A stretch of 64,000 nucleotides of DNA from Batrachochytrium dendrobatidis JAM81 (Eukaryota; Chytridiomycota; Chytridiomycetes; Rhizophydiales), in the NCBI RefSeq assembly GCF_000203795.2, contig NW_006281116.1:389195-453194 (forward strand). The letters run 5' to 3'. The position numbers were made by a program, and so were the translations under genes. Below, in pieces: positions 14,489 to 25,393 of the stretch. How positions within the stretch are numbered: the stretch's first letter is position 1; every line of letters begins with the position of its first letter. The notes under the pieces were generated by a model. It was not told the origin of the DNA and did no database searches. It saw only the letters and a list, made by a program, of their open reading frames with translations.

Positions 14489-14701
14489 AATTCACTCTGT
14501 TGAAACATGAGTTTCTATTGGTAATAATCTCTAGTCATGTTTTATTTATCTTGCTGTTTGGAATAAACTTTGATTTTCTGTCAAATTTGGTGTCAAGTTG
14601 AACCATGAAAAATCACGTGTTAAACAGTTTATCAAATCGAGATTAAAATTCAGATTAAAATCTAGTCAAACCATTGCAATTGTTATCTTGACAATACACG
14701 A
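14489..14701. other. Intergenic spacer downstream of OS-9
   Basis: No gene seen. It probably holds the OS-9 3' end and the promoter of the following gene. Confidence 0.4.
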
Positions 14702-16359
14702 ATGATTGTTCAAGCCATTGTACTTGTAGCTATACTATCAGTATTGTTCATTTACCTTTTGAAAAAAGTCATTCTACCTTATCTGATTTGCACTGTAGTT
14801 GACAAGGTATCATTCGACAAGGAGCTTTTGATAGACTCGGTTCATATTAAATCTGTTACGGATGACGGATTGCAACTCTCTCTTTCTTTCCGGATACCAC
14901 TGCGAGCCTTTTTTTTTAATATAGGCATAGTGTCTGTTCAGTTTACTTCTCCCATCAGAATTATAGATACTGTCAAAAACAACCAATGGGCAGTGGTGCT
15001 GATCGATACTCCTATAACACTTGGTGGTAGGTTTGGATCCTCGGCTACTCATTGGCAAGTGGATCTCGACCCTGTGGATGTGCTGATTGCCGATTCAATC
15101 AATATACTCAAACCCATTGTTCGTCGAGTGAACATGGGAGGAGGAAAAGAAATTGAAGGCATCATTGTTCGGTTAGAAGGATGCATCTCAATCGACTTTT
15201 TTGGATGGCTAACTGTCGATCATGTCGCCTTGGTCAAAACTGTAAACGTTGCCAAACTACAAGGTGGATTTTATCGTGATGTGAGTGTGATGGGTGTAAA
15301 GGGGTGTAATAACCATCCTGTTTGTAATGTACGGCTTTGTTCAATGATTTAGCGGCAAGAGCCATCGCTATTGAAAATCAAAAGGCTGCTAAAGCAAGAT
15401 TGGCGGTAGCTGAAAATCAAAAGGCTGCCGAATTAATATCGAATCATCAGTCAGAGTTGGTAGATTCAGCAAGTTTGGATCAGATCCAGAAACCCATATC
15501 AAGTTCACTAGAAACTCCAACCCAAACCCTTATAGATTCACAGTTGGATCAGTCGAGTATTTCTAAACACTCGACACCTGCTTTGGAGGATATTACTGCA
15601 AAACCAATCAAGCATAACACTGTAGATTCAACTTCAACCCCCGAGGTGCGAGTCAAACAAATGGAACTCGCCCAATTCATCACTCGTAACAAAAATGGTA
15701 TTCCAACACTAAACAAAACAGCCATTTACAAGGCAGTCAACGAAGCTACAAACGATGCTCTTGATCAACAAGGTATTCGCGAACTATTTGCTATCCGTCA
15801 TATTCATCACCATCCAGTTATAACACATATGCGGTCCATCAATACAGGCCTCAACATTCAATTCGATACCATTCCCAGCCTTACGTTTAAATTCTCTGCC
15901 ATCAAATTCAATGTGTTTTTCAATGGCAGCAAAGTAGCAAATGGGGTACTACGTGGCGTTGAGATGCTAGATACGCGCAAGGATATGCAGATCTTGCTTG
16001 AAATTGTTCCATCTGTGGTGTCCAATACACCGATTCAGGGTATTGCCACTACGGCTAAAGGTGTATTAAAAGGAGCGCTAAAAGGGGCATTCAATGGGTT
16101 TCTTTTTGGCGATTGGGGTGCAGAAGCGACTGTGTTTTCAATCGCTGGCATCCAAGTAGAAAACGAGCAAGGCAATACTGTTCCTTGGATTTCGGACCTG
16201 CTATCCGTCATGGAATTGGAATATGACTTGGATGCTGTTCGAAAAGTTGGATCATCTGCCATGCAAGCAACAGGTACGCTTAAAGAAGTCATGCTAAAAA
16301 TGACTGCTGGTGTATTGGAAGCCTCTGGTTCAATCGGATCAAAATGCTCTTTGATGTAA
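14702..16359 (+). CDS. Unrecognised protein with N-terminal membrane anchor and C-terminal CaaX box
   Basis: I do not recognise this family. Two exons (14702-15293 and 15353-16359) join in frame as VSVM then AARAIAIENQK, giving 532 residues. The donor is the less usual GTGTAAAG, chosen because the nearer GTGAGT leads to an immediate stop. Residues 2-20 (IVQAIVLVAILSVLFIYLL) form a membrane segment. Then come beta-rich stretches with alternating hydrophobics (about 35-195), a polar low-complexity linker (about 205-320) and a second beta-rich region with a Gly/Lys/Ala-rich stretch (KGVLKGALKGAFNG). The last four residues are CSLM, a good farnesylation-type CaaX box. The plan suggests a membrane-tethered lipid-contact or chaperone-like protein, but that is a guess. 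The gene is in the same direction as OS-9. Confidence 0.7.
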
Positions 16360-16470
16360 CTCGGCTTGACTCTTGACAAAGTGTCAAACCCCATATTATT
16401 CTCATTCTATATCAAAGTATAATAAACCGCCAGTCTTGTTCAATGATTGGTATCACGAAATTTACTAAAT

Positions 16471-16640
16471 GTTGTGGTTTTAAACTTTTTAATTGGCTGG
16501 TCTCTTGATGATCATGCAAGCCATTGTTGTTTTTAAACTAAAACATACGAGTTTAAAATATAATCGTTTGTATTATATAATACAGTGCTTGAAAGAATTG
16601 ACAATGTTCAAGTCAGTTTCCATCAAAATCCACCAACCAT
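16471..16640. repeat. Degenerate dispersed repeat related to the 24.85-25.24 kb element
   Basis: Two blocks match the region at 24845-25242 in the same order and orientation. Block 1 here is at about 16471-16523 and is built around AATTGGCTGGTCTCTTGATG and CATGCAAG; it matches AATTGACTGGTCTTTTGGTG and CATGCAAG at 24858-24896. Block 2 (about 16566-16608, TTTGTATTATA then AAAGAATTGA) matches 25098-25142. No clean termini remain. The rest of 16360-16771 shows no gene. Confidence 0.5.
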
Positions 16641-16771
16641 TCAATCGCTGTTTATTCTAAAGCAAAAAGGTAATCGACACCAAATCGATAAAAACGTGGT
16701 TGATTTCATGTGGATAGGGCGGTAACATCCAAAATTTGCTTTATTCGTTAGTTCAAATCCAGATCAGCACA

Positions 16772-19568
16772 CTAAACAACACATTCTCCTCGTGAGCTCC
16801 AATCTCCTTTCCATGTACCAATCACTGGTCGAATAAATACTCGAATCGTGGTGTTGGTTTTTAGGTTTGGAATTGAAATAGTAGGCTCAGATCCCATAGT
16901 GATGTAGTTGCTACCATCATTCATGGTGTGTACATTCCACTTTTCGATTTTGACTCCATTCCATGGAGGATCCCAAGCCATCCATAGCGTATTAGGTGGA
17001 CGGTTGGCATGCTCTAGGCAACGAATGTTTTTAACAAGAGCAGGTAAAACATCAACTTTGTGGAAATTGGTTTCACGAACACGAACTAGAGTCTTGCGTG
17101 ATTCTACCAAGGCATCGTTGATAATTTCAATGACTTCCGAAGTGGTCACTTCGGTGTCCTGATAAATACGGTACAGCCAATAAGGACTTGCACAACACTT
17201 GTGTTGTGGCACAGTCAGCGTATTGATAATGAGGGTTTGCTCAGAAAGTGGTAGAGTGTCAATGCCACCGTGAAGCGGATGGTTGTGTGGATGTGCAACG
17301 GATTTGGATGAATGTTTGTTCTAGTAAACACGTTAAAAAGGTTAGACAAACGATACACCACACATTGCAATCAACCACTCCAATCAACTCACCTCCCACT
17401 TGCGATATACAAGATCCATTCCGTTCAAACTTGCCAAGGTTTTGTAGGGTGTGTAGTGATCTCCAGGAACCGCAAATGGATACATCTCTATTACAACAGT
17501 TCCGCGACGACAAAACATGACCATTACAAGAATAGAACCGTGCATTCCAATAACAATTCGTGCTTTTCTTAAAAATACAATCTGTTCCTCAAACGTGTGC
17601 TGCTCATTGCTTACAAATATAACCTTGTATCCAAACGCCTTTTCAAGATCTTTAGCCATTTGCTCTTCGTTTAAAATCAATCGGTTCCCCTTGCGAGAAA
17701 GAACAACAATAGTATCGGTGTCTTGGAAATCCACTTCCTTGCCATAGGTACCATTTGAAGGCAGGCTTGGTAAAGGATGTAAATCTTTGATTGTAGGATC
17801 TTCATCGTGACCAAGTGGAAGTACCAATCTACGCATAAACCATTCACCCACTTCACGAAGATACATACCATTGACGGATTTTCCAGCAATTGGGCCTTGA
17901 GGTTCATTAAATCCGTACTGGTACCAAGTGGTCAACTTTGTATTGCCTACATATGCATCACGAAAGCAAGTCACAATATGCTCTTCGTTTTTCTGCTTCA
18001 AATAACTACTGAATCTGAGCGGAAAATTCGTAAGGTATTGAAATATTCTGGTGGAATCTGTGGCATCATACGGATCAATAATCAATACGCGATGGCCATC
18101 CAACGAAAAGGGCATATATCTGGACGATGTTCCTCGACCAACAAATTCTTTTAGCATGTAATACATGCCCAGCAAGTCGTCGTGTAGATTGTGCATGATA
18201 TTTTTTGGATGAAGTCGTTTGAAAATAAAATGTGGTAGATCTTCAAAACGCACTTTGATGTTCTGTAACGATGGATGAAACGGAGATGCTTCGACATAGT
18301 TCCAGAAAAAGTAGGGATGATTTTCAACCGTTCCCGTTTCAAGCAATGTCTCAGATTTAACCTGATCCGGAACGTTGTGGAGAACAGAGCTGTTGGTTTT
18401 AAGAATAAACCAATCATCATGCTTTGGATGATAGCAAAGGTTTCTGAATCGACACACTCTGGATTTTAAAATCAAAATATAATCAGTCAATCTACTTTGA
18501 TGTGATGATTGAATTAAGATGATCAAATACCTATCTGCACGTTTAGATCCATAGCACCACACTGATGAGCTAGGAAGAGTTTTCCAATCCGTCACCTCGG
18601 TAATGTCTGATGTGCTTGGTTGAAGCTTGATATCTGCAATACATTGCAACTCAATTAACAAAAATAAATACTTAACCGATTAGCACCTTGAACTTACCAG
18701 ATGCATCCTTCTTGTTTGAACTCAACGTGAGATCCACCATCTGCTGATGCTGTCGAAGTTGAGTGTCATGCGCATCGTGTTTAGTATTAAGCGCAGCTTT
18801 ACCCGTCGTTCCTTTTTCATTTGGAGAGTCCACTTCCTGATCTGGATTATTTATTTGAGGAGTATATTTATGCTTTACATTCTTCCTATGCACATCTGTG
18901 CCTGATTTGGGAGTAGCTACTTTATAAGGAACACGAACAGCTGCATGCAGAGCAGCAAGTTCTTTAGCTTGCTTACTCATTGCTTCTTTTTGTGTTTGTA
19001 TCACTTCATTCAAGGCTATTTAAACAATCGATAATTGAATTCATGTCGTTAGTAATAAAACCGACTAAAGCAATCGGGAACAGATTTGAATATAACATGC
19101 ATTAGGAAATCAATGGCCATAAAATCAATCCAGCCGAATATAAAAGCACTTTAACAATGACATTCAAGCATTCAAAATACCATTGATTTGAGCAGCAGCC
19201 TGTTCTTGATAAATCTGATGAAGGGACGACAATGGAGGAGATTGAATCAATTGTGGCTGTTTCGATGTGTGTGGTTTACCGATAAACGGCAGTTGCATAC
19301 TTGAAAAGACCAAGCCAATGTACAGACCCAATGTCAATGCACCCACAGCGACTAAAAACAGATAAACGAGAATTGAATTGTTTGAATTACTAGAGCAGCA
19401 GCAACATCTTCGAGAGCTTGCAGTGCGACGAGATTTACTGAACTGATAAGTGGGCAATCCAGCTGCATCCGTGTGTGCATCGTCGTAAGAATCGCCAGCA
19501 TCGGCAACTCTTCGTCTAATGGAAATACGAGGACTCGGTGTTGCATTCGAAGACCCATTTGTATCCAT
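16772..19568 (-). CDS. POMGNT2: GT61 glycosyltransferase resembling POMGNT2 (protein O-mannose beta-1,4-GlcNAc transferase)
   Basis: In animals POMGNT2 adds beta-1,4-GlcNAc to O-mannose on proteins in the ER. Five exons close in frame (19568-19181, 19015-18698, 18633-18531, 18458-17393, 17320-16772) to 807 residues, longer than human (about 580) because of an extended N-terminus. That part has a cytoplasmic tail with CCCC, a type II anchor (ILVYLFLVAVGALTLGLYIG, about residue 66) and a stalk. The GT61 catalytic region has RDAYVGNTKLTTWYQYGF, NEPQGP, IVVLSRKGNRLILNE, MHGS and HYTPYKTLASLNGMDL. The last 180 residues have KCCASPYWLYRIYQDT and a likely fibronectin type III domain (MAWDPPWNGVKIEKWNV), the POMGNT2 arrangement. 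Other GT61 enzymes such as EOGT fit less well. Substrate in this organism is unknown. MHGS replaces the common MHGA. Confidence 0.85.
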
Positions 19569-20320
19569 AATGGGCCACCAATGAAGCGAATTCGATGATT
19601 ACTTTGACGAACTGTAGCTGAACACTGCTAGAAATTACTGTCGTGTTCACGTAAAATGGAACACTTTTTTGTATGAATTTCGCTATTTTTTACTGCCATA
19701 TTCTCACATGAAACAACTCAATGCATGATAAACTGTCATGTTTGCGGGTTTCAATTTAACTGAAAAATATGGTTTCATAAACTTTAATTCATTGTCTTGA
19801 TGCTCATTCTCGTACAAAAATATAAATGTTTACATTTCTGTTTTAATGCATTCCACTCTCGACATCTTTTCAACCTCCAATTCTTGAAAACATTGCATGA
19901 CCAGCATGTAAAGTTGCATTCCTGAGATATGTTGAACTAGAACATATTCAATATTAGAATAAAACAGAGTTTCAATAATAGGAATCCATATCCAATAACA
20001 ATGGTTTATTCGAAAACAAAATGTGGCTGTAAACTGTATTTGAAATTCATGTCAAGTCAAAACATATTCAAGTTGATTACTGCATCTTGTTATACTCGCA
20101 TGCAAATGGTATTTTAAATACTATTAGAGATTCAATCAAATAAACAGTCAAATTCTACAACACATATAGCTTTCTAGACTATATTACAGCGCGACTGTCG
20201 AGCATAACTCGATAAACATCGCGATTTATAGTGTTTTATCCAATCAGCATCATCAATATAACAACTTGCTGTACTGAAACAGTTTAAACCTTATTATACA
20301 TCTATTTTATAGGGTATTGA
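19569..20320. other. Divergent intergenic region with two sequences like the CCGTATTCACGT element ends
   Basis: No gene is visible. ACTGTCGTGTTCACGTAAAATG near 19637 and ACTGCCATATTCTCACATGAAAC near 19692 resemble the termini of the small elements at 26922 and 27784. They are in the same orientation and lack partners, so they are probably old fragments. The region must also hold promoters for both flanking genes. Confidence 0.4.
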
Positions 20321-22597
20321 ATGACCACATCTTTTAATGTTCCTGTGTTTAGGGATTCAGAGAGTACACCGCATTACACTGATGCTACTACTGAATTAAA
20401 ACTCGACTTGCATCATGCCAACTCTGATTTGGGTATTCCAACCTGTCGTCCATCTACTACATCTTTGTTGGAATTGTCTAAACAAGCTATATCTCGTTTA
20501 AACCATTTGGATAGTCAGGCTTCAAAGTATGGTATATTGCCCAAACACGTAGCTGACCATCATCACACTAGATTTCAGACCCATGAACATACTATCAAAA
20601 CTCCGAATGTAGAAGCAAATACTCAAGAAACTGCCCATCATCGTGTTTGCACATCTACTCAACCACATAAGATGGAAACGCTAAATCAAGGCAGCTTGGT
20701 GAATTACGAAGACTTGAATCTACCACCAGCTATTCTTAAGGCAGCTTTGAGTGGACCGAGACGGCCCAAAACTCCACCTCCTGTCAAGATTGCATCTCCA
20801 CCACAACCGCCTTCTCTTCCACCCGCACCGTCTGCTTCTTTGGAATTGGCTCAACTCGATGCAGCACACACTGAAATTCAAGAATTAAAACATATGATTA
20901 AAAGACAAGATGTATTGCTATTGTGGTATACATCACACAGATCGCCTCCTCCTCCCAGTACGCTCTCAACCCTCCACAAGGTACATTCATATATATGCAT
21001 TCAACTGGATATGACATTTCATTGTATTAACTAGTCACTCTACTTAGAACAATAATTACAATCTAAAACCAATTGATACAATTATAAATGCATACGAGTG
21101 TAGACTTGGTGAAATCGAGTATGAATCTAGGCAAGTCCACTTCATTCATAAGCCATGTAGTAGACATCCATTAATAAAAACACGCTCACGATTGTCTAGT
21201 GATTAGATTAGCACAGGAGAAATATCAAGCATCCTTGGAAGCAGAAAAAGCGCATTACACCAAGACCATGTCTGCATTAGGTATGAGTGCATTTGAACTT
21301 GCATTCATTTTGACACGCTTTTTAGCTGACCAGAAATGAATATCTAGCCGAGGAAAGTAAAAAAGAATCCGATGTATTGCATTCTCATATTTTGGCGCTG
21401 AAACAAACAACCCAACACCAAAAGAACACCATCGACACGCTTGTCGACGAAACCAAAGCATTGGAAACAAGAGTGACGAGTACTATGGAAAAACTTGAAA
21501 AAAGTGTCAAATCCAATAAGCAACTTTTATCCAAAGTGGACGAGCTTGACACCATGTGTGTCGAATCAGAAAAGAAATGGATGGATTCGACTCGAGAACG
21601 TGATCGTGCCCAACGATGGATACGTGCTTATCAAGGAAGTATTGAAGACTATGAAAGGTATTTCATGACTCATTTGACTCGACCATATATATAGATCACT
21701 GTACTGATGAGACGTGTAAATTGAAATGAGTAAAGCTGTGTTCGTGAATCCGGACTAGCATCGATCCTACACGACGATATTATTCGAGATGTCACACCAG
21801 GCTCTCTCCTTCTTACAAGACATGTTCAAAACATGGTAAAAGAGCTTCAAGGTAAACGTTTTGACTAGTAAACTAAACACCTAGACGCAATCTAATGGAT
21901 TTGTTTGCAACGGAATGGTGGTAGATTTAAACAGAAAGCTAGGAAATATTGAACATGAGTTTGACAAGGAGAAAAAGAATCATGCCGCTGGGTTACAAAA
22001 GTATATGCTAGACTTTGAACGTAAAAATGCAGAGTTATTGTCAACCAAGGATCGTTTAAAAGAAATAACATTCAATGTAAGCGTATACTATATAATGCAT
22101 TGAAAAATAGTGAAAATGCAGTGACTCAAACTTTAATGGTAGATTGATCGGGTTAAAGAAGAGCGTGATCATGCTCTTGAGCAAATGCAGAAACTGACCA
22201 AAGAAAATTCACTATTGGAGGACAGTATAAAAAGAGTAACCCGATCAAAAGATGAAGAAATTGATGAGCTCCTAACAAGGTATGATTCAACCAGTAGATG
22301 TTGCATTATTAAAAATTAATACCCATCATAACAAACTAACGAATGTTTTTTGGATATTTCCATTGAACTCACTACAGATCCAAAAACCAGCTAAGCACAA
22401 TAAGGGAGCAATCCGAATCAGTTCGTATTGGGATGCAAACTCAAATTGATATGTTACAAAAATCAAAAATTGATTTACAAGTTGAAGTGGGAAAACTAAG
22501 TCGAGAGCGTAGATCAGTCACATATGAACTAGAAGCTGTTCACCGAAACATTGCTTTAACTCGCGATCAATTTCGTCGAGATCTTGGATTGATGTAA
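20321..22597 (+). CDS. Coiled-coil protein of unknown function
   Basis: Seven or so exons on the plus strand can be followed: 20321 to about 20980; about 21208-21280; about 21348-21658; about 21740-21852; about 21925-22078; about 22142-22279; about 22378-22597. The first exon (about 220 residues) is polar, with a Pro-rich stretch (RRPKTPPPVK, PPQPPSLPPAPS). Everything after it is heptad-rich coiled coil, with SLEAEKAHYTKTMS, ALETRVTSTMEKLEKSVKSN, ELDTMCVESEKKWMDST and DRVKEERDHALEQMQKLTKE. There is no signal peptide or membrane segment. It may be a centrosomal, ciliary or scaffold protein given the flagellated lifestyle, but nothing family-specific is visible. The stop at 22597 follows DQFRRDLGLM. 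Exon borders are approximate. Confidence 0.75.
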
Positions 22598-23163
22598 ATT
22601 GCACCTCATTGCTTTGATTTGAATATATGCCTATTTCAAGTTGGATGTATTCAAAACATATTACACTTTGTTTCAACAGTTTTGGTGGAATATAATAATT
22701 TGGTAGTGCCGAGTTGTATTTTTAAATATCATGAGCAACAACATTCAGATACACATCTCTAGCGTGATGTGACCCGAGAATGCTAGTTTGTGCCAAGATA
22801 CTCATGCCAATCATGTGCTGTAGCAAATACTTGTTTTTATATGTTTGCGTAAATCATTTCCTAGTCAATAACTTGCCCGATTACTACGAGATACAGTTAT
22901 GGTTATATCTGAGCTACTGGCCATTGTGCTTAAATGATTTATTACGGGTTTTAAATGCAACAGGGTGCCAAACTTTTATTGCCCAATATGTAGGATACCA
23001 AGTGCATACTCAACTTGCTCAGTAGTGCAAATATATACATCTTTCAATTACTAAGCTAAAAGCCAAAATCACACCATCGTTAATATTCTAAAACACGATA
23101 AAGATCACAATCCAGTTTGTGAATCAATGGTACAAGGTAATAGAAGATGACGTAACCAAGTAT
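22598..23163. other. Intergenic region between convergent genes
   Basis: The coiled-coil gene and the phosphatase gene converge here. An 81-codon frame at 22780-23025 has no recognisable domain and is not called. Confidence 0.4.
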
Positions 23164-24810
23164 CTATTGAAAACGTGGAGTCAAGTGTCTCCTATCATCT
23201 AAAAGAAGCGGTGTAAGGGTAAAACACGCAGGATGGACCACAGTAGGCACAGCGCTTTCAAAACTGCTATCCAATATGCATCCACTTTGTTCAAATAGTT
23301 CTGGTGGCGATTCTATTGCTGGTGTATCTGCTATTACCACGTTATCGTCCAGTACGGGTTTTCGAGACTTTGTATTGAAAGGTGTTTTTAGTTTGGTTAA
23401 ATCAATATTGATTTTATCGCCTATGTGATTTAAATCTGATTCTATGGATACATCGATAAGATTGATGCAGGTGTTGTGATGGGTAAAGTCATTCATGTGA
23501 TTGAGGTTTTGGAATAAAATGGATGAAAGCATGATGCGAAGTAGTCGGCCATGCACTAAACAAAAATCCGTTCAATCTACATCAATTCACCAAGTAGATA
23601 AAGACAATATCATCATACATGACAACACATTACATACCGACAAAAACAATGTTTGTTTCTGGCCGATTAAGCATCAGATTATAGAATGCAGGAACAGCTC
23701 GTGCTTCCACTTGAAATGGACTCTCGCCACGCGGCGCCATGGCTTTATTTTGTAGTGGATGAAGCAGTTAGAATGATAAAACAATCCAAATGGCTAGTCA
23801 TTCAACAATTACCGTGAAAATCGCCATTTATCCATCGATTCAGCAAGATCCTGAGATCAGCTTCAATCTGACCATCCCATTTTCCCCAACTGATTTCTGC
23901 CAGCTCGGAAACTTCCAAGAGTTGAATATCTGGATGTTTTTCCTTGACAATCTCTGCTGTTTGGCGTGCTCGCTACAAGTTTGATACCATCAATACTATT
24001 TGAGTTTGACTGCTAAAAAACAAACTCCACACTGAATCACTTGATGCATGTATTACCTTGAGAGCACTACTGATGATCAAATCTACTTTAACAGATGCAA
24101 GACAGTCACGGAGATGTTGTGCCTGTTCAACTCCCTATATACCATGGACAGATTTAAGCATGAGTTGTTGGCATGATAAGGGTATATATTCATAATGTGA
24201 CCAATTGGATAGGTCACATGGTTAACAATAGCTTTCATAATGCATGAATGAAGACTGGGATGAATCCAACCAGGGATAGTGACCACAAAATACAATGAAG
24301 CCAGCAAGATGGATTATCAAACAATGACTATAAAAATCATTATCATGCTCGACTCTTCCAGCAGAATCAACATGTACTCGAGTCCGTATCATGTTTTTTC
24401 AACACGACCAGTAAAACAGGCATTCGAGTCTAGATAATCCAACACTGAACAGCAGTGGTCTATCCATGGTTCGTGTATGGATGCTGAACAAGTTTAACAG
24501 AGGGTTTCATATACACATGAGAATAGACTACCATGGCATTCAAGTACTCGTCAATGCCGGATCCTTGTAAAACCCCACGAGCGTTGGGCTCAGTTTCGCC
24601 ATGTCTGCATAGAAATATGCGTTTGACTTGTGTAGTTGGTGTAGCTGGCAACACCAATGGCGGGAAATAGCAGAGGTCTGATGCAAAAGTGCTGCTCATG
24701 ATGCGAGCTATAAGTTTGAAATAGTTTCTATCGTCAAAATTTGGTCGTATTTGCACAGAATAAAATACTAAAAATAATGGTGCTAAACTGCATAAAGCAG
24801 CCCATCTCAT
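23164..24810 (-). CDS. Histidine phosphatase (phosphoglycerate mutase-like) with N-terminal anchor and C-terminal extension
   Basis: A member of the histidine phosphatase superfamily: RHG forms the phospho-His and a second His completes the site. The catalytic motif is IFLCRHGETEPNARG. The middle part reads GVEQAQHLRDCLAS, RARQTAEIVKEKHPDIQLLE, LAEISWGKWDGQ and NKAMAPRGESPFQVEAR, with the second His in FVVCHGRLLRIMLS. These resemble the fructose-2,6-bisphosphatase/TIGAR and PGM branches, so the substrate cannot be fixed. About four exons. The start at 24810 gives MRWAALCSLAPLFLVFYSVQ, a probable signal anchor. A start further upstream (24921) would run through repeat-derived DNA, and one near 24703 (MSSTFASDL) would drop the anchor. 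About 110 polar residues follow the catalytic domain, which is unusual. Confidence 0.83.
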
Positions 24811-24844
24811 GGCATGATAATTTCCACTAAATTTACTCAATATT

Positions 24845-25242
24845 GTCTTGTTTAAACTCTTTAATTGACTGGTCTTTTGGTGATTGCATGCAAGAAGTTG
24901 CTGCATTCCTAAAATATACAATCACTGGCTTATTATTGAGCTAGAACGCGAATGTATGAGATTCAGGATACAACAAAGAGTTTGCAGAGTTGATGACAGT
25001 CAAATCCAATCACTGCGTTATAATGCATAAATACGGTCCAAATCTGGTACTTCATAATATATGACTATACTAAATGAGAGGAGGGCACGTTCAAAACTAT
25101 AGTTTGTATTATAATGGACATTGTGTTTTAAAGAATTGAAAACTTGATCAAAAAAACAGTCAATTTGTAGTAAGAACAAATATTTAATTATCCCAAGCAA
25201 TCATTGCAGGATAAAGTGTTACATTTCACGTGAATACGGCTG
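24845..25242. repeat. Dispersed repeat ending in a CCGTATTCACGT-type terminus
   Basis: The right end (25226-25242, CATTTCACGTGAATACGGCTG followed by TA) is the inverted form of the terminus of the element at 26922. Internally it shares GACAGTCAA, TTTGTATTATA, AAAGAATTGA and a stretch near AACAGTCAATTTGTAGTAAG with that element. Its left part matches block 1 of the 16.47 kb repeat. The left terminus is not recognisable. It lies in the space between ALG11 and the phosphatase gene. Confidence 0.55.
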
Positions 25243-25393
25243 TAATAAAGTTAAACTGCACGCTGTCATTTCTACATGAGAGTTTCAGCCAAGCATTGTA
25301 GTCGATTCAAAATACAAACCTAGGTTGGTATGGCATCAAGTAGAACAGAAAGACAACAAAATGAAATCAAATTTTAAAAAATACTTGTTGGGA

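Noticed and set aside
19637..19715. A complete small transposon at the two CCGTATTCACGT-like sequences
   Set aside because: Both are in the same orientation and no inverted partner is found nearby, so no element can be delimited.
22780..23025. 81-codon plus-strand frame with ATG
   Set aside because: It has no domain, no splice partners and an AT-driven hydrophobic composition; it lies between convergent genes.
24813..24921. N-terminal extension MYILGMQQLL of the histidine phosphatase
   Set aside because: This stretch overlaps DNA matching the repeat at 16471-16523, so it is more likely 5' flank than coding.
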